NCBI GenBank assembly: GCA_037693485.1
Contig: CM075353.1
Location: 103,126,501 to 103,190,500 of the forward strand
Reading direction: 5' to 3'
From: Kitagawia praeruptora
Taxonomy: Eukaryota > Streptophyta > Magnoliopsida > Apiales > Apiaceae
DNA length: 64,000 bases
The position numbers and the translations under genes are program-made. The notes below the pieces were generated by a model, which saw only the letters and a list, made by a program, of their open reading frames with translations, had not been told where the DNA came from and did no database searches. The stretch's first letter is position 1; the number at the start of each line of letters is the position of its first letter. Of this stretch, positions 58,772 through 64,000 are shown one piece after another.

Positions 58772-61282
58772 ATGATCATGAGTTCGAATACACCAAAGAC
58801 TACAGGAACGGTGAAGGTCCCTAAGTTTGACAAAGAAAACTTCAACCTCTGGAAGATAAAGATGATGTTGTTCATCAAAGCCTCTCATCCCTTGTATCCT
58901 GAGATTCTCAAGAATGGTCCTTTTGTTCCACAACAAGAGATACCAGAGAAGACTGTTGGAACCACAACTATCCCAATATCTTATGAGACCAAGGATCCAT
59001 CAAAATGGATAGAATCAGAAAGGGAGAAGGTTGCTCTTGACAGCCACCTCATGCTGCTTATCATTGATTCCATGGACATGTCAATGTTTGCAAGCATTGC
59101 ATCACGTACATCTGCCAAAGAAATGTGGGATCACATTGAGGTGTTGTGTGAAGGAACTGATGAGGTTAAGGAAAACAAGAAACAGATATTGGTCACACAG
59201 TATGAAGCTTTCATGGCACAGCCCAAGGAAAGCATTACTGAGATGTTTGAAAGGTTTCACAAGCTAGTTACTGAGTTGCAGATGAATGGCAAGGTTTACA
59301 GCACCAAGGAGTTAAATATGAAATTTCTGTTATCTTCACCAAATCATCTAGAGCAAAGAGTCATTTATCTAAGGGAGAGAGATTTGAACAAAGTCACCTA
59401 TGATGTGCTCTATGGAGTCCTAAAGACTCATGAACTTGAGTTGCTTCAGAAAAGGGCTATCCAAGCCAACCAAGGTAGAATGATAAACACATCATGTGCC
59501 TTGATTGTCAACAAATCTATTCAAGACCTAGAAGCATCTACAAGCCAGCTAAGGATAGAGGAGGTAGCAGATGATGAAGAAACTGAAGCTGAGGTATGTG
59601 AACCTGTAGAGGAAAAGGAGGAAGAGGAAGAGTTTTACACTCTTGAAGAACTTGATGGGATGGAAAATACTTCATATGCTTTCATGGCCAGGAAATTTCC
59701 AAACATCAGATTTAAAAGGAATCAACCCTTCAAACCCAAAACTCAAAACCATTCAGTCAACAAGAACAAGGCACCTGTGAAATCAAACATAAATAAATTC
59801 AAAACCAGTTATGTGGATAGGTCATCTGTAAGGTGCTATAGATGCAATGACCTAGGGCATTTTGCCAGTGAATGCAAGAAGCCTAAAAAGAAGGATAAAG
59901 ATTATCTTGAGCTCGAAGCTAAGTATGAGGCCCTTTTGAAAAAGCAGACACAAGGTAAGGACTACATAGCTGAAGGGAAGTGTTGGGATGATTCTGAGAG
60001 TGATGGAGAGGAACAAGAATTCTGCAATTATGCCTTGATGGCCAACTCCAAGGATGACCCATCTCCATCTGATTCTCAGGTACCATCTCTCACTACTATA
60101 GATATGTCTGTTTCTGAGTATAAATGCATGATTGAACAACTATCTGTTGAGATGTTTAATATTCATACTAGTATGACTGCTGCTAATGAGGAGATTGCTA
60201 AACTGTCTACTAGAAATGAAATATTAACCAAAAAGAATGAGGAACTTGAGCTAACTGCTATGCAAGTAGAAAACCTTAAGAAAGAAGTTGAATATTTGAG
60301 GAACAAGGTTTTATGTGCTAGTCAAGTTGAAAAGGCTCTTAGGGATGAATTAGCTGAAAATGAATTCAAACTGAAAACATTTAAGAAATCATCTGGTCTA
60401 GTGCAATCCTACTGTGAGAAATTTTAGGCTAAACCCAAGGCTGCTATTGGACTTGACTATGACACTCTTAAACAGAGAAAAGACCATGCTGTCATTGAAG
60501 ATGACACAGCTGTTCATGAGGAAGTGCCTCACATTTTGAAAAAGGATGAAAATCCAATTGTTAAAGAATCAACATTTGAAATTGATGAGGATTCCTTACT
60601 CATCAAGCAAATGTTGAATGATGAGGATGAGGCACAAGTCAGTGAACAGCAAGCATCCCTCAAGAGTGAGAGTGTCAAGTCAAGAGCCAAGGAGCCAGTA
60701 GTTGATAGACCAAGACCTAAGAAGTTTGTTAAGTTTGTTTCAGCTGGGAAGAGTGAATCAGAAAAGAAAGTGACTAAGAAGAAACAAAACAGAAATGGCA
60801 AGTTAGGGATTAACAAGGATAACAACTATGCTTATATGCCTAATGCCCCTAGGAAAACTTGTCAGAACTGTTTCAGTACCAATCATTTAACTCATGCATG
60901 CAAGAAACCTGTTGGTAGTGTGTCCAAACCTTTCTATGATTGTTCTGTGCCTCTAAGATATAGAGATGCTCCATTTTGTGATAAATTTGACTGTATGCCA
61001 TGCAACATGAATGTGATGACTAGCTATTTCAATTTGAGAAGGCAATTCATTGATGGTTGTATCAGTCACAATTCTCACACACACTACACAAGGTCAAAGT
61101 CTTCAAGTCCTCCTAAAGCTAGGAAGGTACCTCTGTCACCTAAGTCAGAAACTTCAAGTTCCAAGACTTCTAACAGTGACAAGAAGACTAACACCAAGAA
61201 AGTTGATAAGCATGTTGTTTATGATAAGACTGTTTCTAATTCACATGGACCCAAACTTGTTTGGGTACCAAAGGCAAAGTAA
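58772..61282 (+). pseudogene. copia Gag, interrupted by one stop
   Basis: Capsid/nucleocapsid protein that packages the element's RNA. Starts ATG at 58772, 26 bp after the primer-binding site. The UBN2-type Gag core occupies roughly residues 15-230 (ERFHKLVTELQMNGK within). An acidic stretch follows, then zinc knuckle CYRCNDLGHFASEC at residues 355-368, then coiled-coil-like sequence around residues 440-545. TAG at 60425-60427 breaks the frame after QSYCEKF. The same frame continues with a second knuckle, CQNCFSTNHLTHAC, at about 60860, and ends KLVWVPKAK, TAA at 61280. The TAG is most simply a C-to-T change of CAG. Confidence 0.9.
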
Positions 61283-62580
61283 TACCATTGTGTTTGCAGG
61301 GCAAAAAAAGTGAAAAGAAGGTCATGTGGATTTTGGACAGTGGATGCTCAAATCATATGACTGGTGATATGGCCCTGCTATCACAGTATGAGGAAAAGGC
61401 TGGCCCAATGGTTGCTTTTGGAGATGACAGCATGGGTAACACATTGGGATATGGCAAGTTGAAAGTTGGTAATGTCATCATTGAAGATGTAGCACTAGTC
61501 AAGGGGCTCAAGCATAATTTGCTAAGTGTTGGTCAGTTTACTGATAGGGGATTCAAGGTGGATTTTGACAAAGATGAATGTTTGATCACTCATAAGAAGA
61601 CTGGTGATTTTGCTCTATCTGGAGTAAGAAAGGGAAGTCTGTTTGTAGCCAATACGGACTCTGCAAACAAGGACAAAATTTGTTGCTTTTATTCAAAAGC
61701 ATCAAATGAAGACTGTTGGCTGTGGCACAAGAAATTATCACACCTGAACTTCAAAGCCATTAATTCTCTAGTCAAAAGAGAGTTAGTAAGAGGCATGCCT
61801 ACAATTGAATTCTGCCAAGAAGGAGTGTGTGAGGCTTGTCAAAAAGGGAAAATGAAAAGATCAAGCCACAAGTCAAAGACAGTGACATCAATAACCAAGC
61901 CCCTACAACTCCTTCATATGGATCTGTTTGGGCTTGTCAATATTATGTCACTAGGAAGAAAGAAGTATGCCTTGGTGATGGTTGATGACTTTACAAGGTA
62001 TACATGGGTGGAATTTCTGGCATCAAAAGATGAGGCTCCACAAATAATCATTGAGCACATAAAGAAAGTTGACAAGGAAGCAAAGGCCAACAATGCAAGT
62101 GTGACTGCATTAAGAAGTGACAATGGAACAGAGTTCAGAAATGCCATACTTGAAGTATTCTGTAAAGAGAATGGCATTTCTCAGCAATTCTCAGCTCCAA
62201 GGACTCCACAACAAAATGGAGTTGTTGAGAGAAATAATAGAACTCTAATTGAGGCTGCTAGGACAATGTTACTTGATGCAAAGATGCCTACATGTTTTTG
62301 GGCTGAGGCTGTAAGCACTGCATGCTATATCCAGAACAGAACTCTCATCAACAAAAACACTGGAAAGACACCTTATAATTTGATGACTGGAAAGAAGCCT
62401 ACTCTAAAGTATGTTCATACTTTTGGAAGCAAATGCTTTGTATTAAAGGACAATTCTGAATATGTTTGTAAGTTTGATGCAAAGGCATTTGAGGAATTTT
62501 TCTTGGCTACTCTATGGAAAGAATTGCATATAAAGTCTATGTCATCAGCCAAAAGAAAGTCATGGAGAGCACATATGTGA
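61261..62580 (+). pseudogene. copia protease and integrase
   Basis: In a different frame from Gag, overlapping it by about 20 bp. Aspartic protease signature LDSGCSNHM with the catalytic aspartate at 61336. A pre-integrase zinc region (HKKLSHLNF...CEACQKGKM) spans about 61730-61855. Integrase core: D in HMDLFG near 61920, D in RSDNGTEF near 62117, E in VVERNNRT near 62228. The frame is lost near 62505, where one base is missing in the 'ttcttggctac' stretch, and the reading continues in another frame from 62514. Whether the gag-pol frame change is natural frameshifting or decay cannot be told from one copy. Confidence 0.9.
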
Positions 62581-64000
62581 CATTTGATGGCAGCAAACTA
62601 CCTGGACTAGAAGAAGCCAATGATGAAGATAAAGATCCATTAAGGTTTGATAATCTAGATGATTCTGATGAAGAGATTGAAACTGGAGTTGAAACTCAAG
62701 TTCAACAAACTCAAGTGAATGATGATACAAGAGAAGAATTTGTACCAATCGATAGTGGAGAAACAAGCATCCAAGACACACCTGTGAGTAATGGCAACTT
62801 CACAGGGGGAGGAAATGAGAATGACCATGATGTGGATGATGAAGCAACATCAAGAATGAGAAGTCAGGCTGAACACTCAAGAAAATGGGATAGATCACAC
62901 ACTGCAGAGCAAATAATTGGAGATCCTAATGCAGGAGTAAGGACTAGGAGAGCAACTCAAAATGAGTGCCTCTATGGATGTTTTCTATCACAAGTTGAGC
63001 CTAAGAAACTTGATGATGCACTGTTGGATCCAGATTGGATTATTGCTATGCAAGAGTAGCTGAATCAATTTGAAAGGAACAAAGTATGGGAACTTGTGCC
63101 TGCACCCAAGAATAGAACCATAGTTGGAACAAAATGGGTTCTGAAGAATAAGATGGACGAAGATGGTGTAATAGTAAGAAACAAAGCAAGGCTGGTTGCA
63201 AAAGGATGCTCTCAATAGGAAGGCATTGATTATGATGAGACATTTGCCCCTGTTGCTAGATTGGAAGCCATCAGAATATTCTTGGCATTTGCTGCTCATT
63301 CAAACTTTAAAGTTTATCAAATGGATGTCAAGAGTGCATTTCTAAATGGAGAGTTGGAAGAAGAGGTTTATGTGCAACAACCACCTGGCTTTGAGGATTC
63401 ACATTTCCCAGAATTTGTCTACAGATTGCTTAAGGCATTGTATGGACTTAAGCAGGCTCCAAGAGCATGGTATGATACCTTATCACAATTTCTTCTTGAA
63501 AATCAATTCATTAGAGGCACATTGGACAAGACACTGTTTTATAAGAAGCATGGTGATGATATTATCCTAGTTCAAATTTATGTGGATGATATCATTTTTG
63601 GCTCTACAAATGAGAAGCTGTGTGAGAAATTCTCCAAATTCATTCAGAGCAGATATGAGATGAGTATGATGGGAGAGTTGACATTCTTTCTTGGGTTGCA
63701 AGTCAGTCAAAGGAAGGATGGTATCTTTATCAATCAGACCAAGTACATCAAGGATCTATTGAAGAAGTTTGACTTGGAAGATTGCTCACCTGCAAAGACA
63801 CCCATGGCCACTGCAACTAAATTGGATGAAGATGCTAAAGGCAAGAAAGTAGATATCTCAGTCTACAGAGGTATGGTTGGTTCTCTACTCTACCTCACTG
63901 CAAGTAGGCCAGACATCATGTTTGCTACATGTTTATGTGCTAGATTTCAATCAAATCCAAAGGAATCACATTTGATTGCAATAAAAAAGATCTTTAGATA
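62514..64000 (+). pseudogene. copia integrase C-terminus and reverse transcriptase, partial
   Basis: Continues pol after the base loss: YKVYVISQKKVMEST, an acidic variable linker, then RT from about 63085 (VPAPKNRTIVGTKWV). It includes QMDVKSAFLNGELEEEVYV, YGLKQAPRAWY and the catalytic YVDD at 63579-63590, then FFLGLQVSQ, and runs off the window at IAIKKIF. Stops at 63057 (TAG for an expected glutamate or glutamine) and 63216 (TAG after KGCSQ) disable it. All key RT motifs are otherwise intact, so decay is recent. Confidence 0.92.

Larger units (their letters stand above)
57491..64000 (+). mobile_element. Ty1/copia retrotransposon, SIRE-like, cut by window end
   Basis: The order LTR, primer-binding site, gag, protease, integrase, reverse transcriptase identifies a copia element. 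The long gag with two CCHC knuckles and the KVPKFDKENFNLWKIKM start (UBN2 family) fit the SIRE/Maximus lineage. It is defective: TAG at 60425, a frame change near 61282, a one-base loss near 62505, TAG at 63057 and TAG at 63216. RNase H, any env-like frame and the 3' LTR lie beyond the window. It is inserted into Helitron B sequence. Confidence 0.93.

Noticed and set aside
1..64000. tRNA, rRNA or organelle-derived DNA
   Set aside because: No cloverleaf, rRNA core or plastid/mitochondrial gene was recognised; the only tRNA-related sequence is the copia primer-binding site.

Overview
This window is plant nuclear DNA, most likely from a eudicot. It is AT-rich, has intron-split plant gene fragments, and carries Tekay-type Ty3/gypsy and SIRE-like Ty1/copia retrotransposons, Helitron ends, a Stowaway MITE and a Pack-MULE-like element. 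I cannot name the species. I found no complete, clearly functional host gene. Recognisable host coding sequence occurs as fragments: a P4-ATPase flippase, phosphoethanolamine N-methyltransferase, SPT5, FAB1/PIKfyve and a CCCH zinc-finger protein. One spliced minus-strand gene or gene remnant is not recognised.

Layout. 1-5326: AT-rich repeats, including one copy of a locally duplicated block. 5327-25825: a 20.5-kb nest read as one Helitron on the minus strand (TC...CTAG, A|T insertion). Its unoccupied target site survives at 1065/1066 in the duplicated block. Inside it are a second minus-strand Helitron (6826-18211) that hosts an internally deleted Tekay element (9153-16315, TSD GTAAG), a third Helitron-like insertion (18862-20374), tandem arrays, and the 3' end of a plus-strand Helitron (ends 25809). 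25826-32403: the right flank of the same target, carrying a 727-bp foldback element with a 9-bp TSD, a 195-bp minisatellite and a decayed P4-ATPase fragment. 32404-37748: a 5.3-kb plus-strand Helitron carrying methyltransferase exons fused to exons of unknown origin. 39109-41603: eleven SPT5 exons. 42237-44600: an unrecognised minus-strand spliced gene whose intron holds a solo LTR plus a copied piece of the CCCH gene. 44656-46578: a Pack-MULE-like element holding FAB1 exons. 49683-53725: the CCCH zinc-finger pseudogene. 54151-57490: an inverted, older relative of the 24-kb Helitron, with MITEs inside. 57491-64000: a SIRE-like copia element running off the window.

How it fits together. The region is a graveyard and assembly site. 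Helitrons, a MULE and break-repair events have brought exon fragments of unrelated genes together, and several have frameshifts, stops or short tandem duplications. The most informative points are two insertions with their empty sites still visible in the same window, the chimeric Helitron, the Pack-MULE-like element, and a copia LTR packed with TTCGA-type motifs. All coordinates and boundaries were read by eye; identities are estimates.
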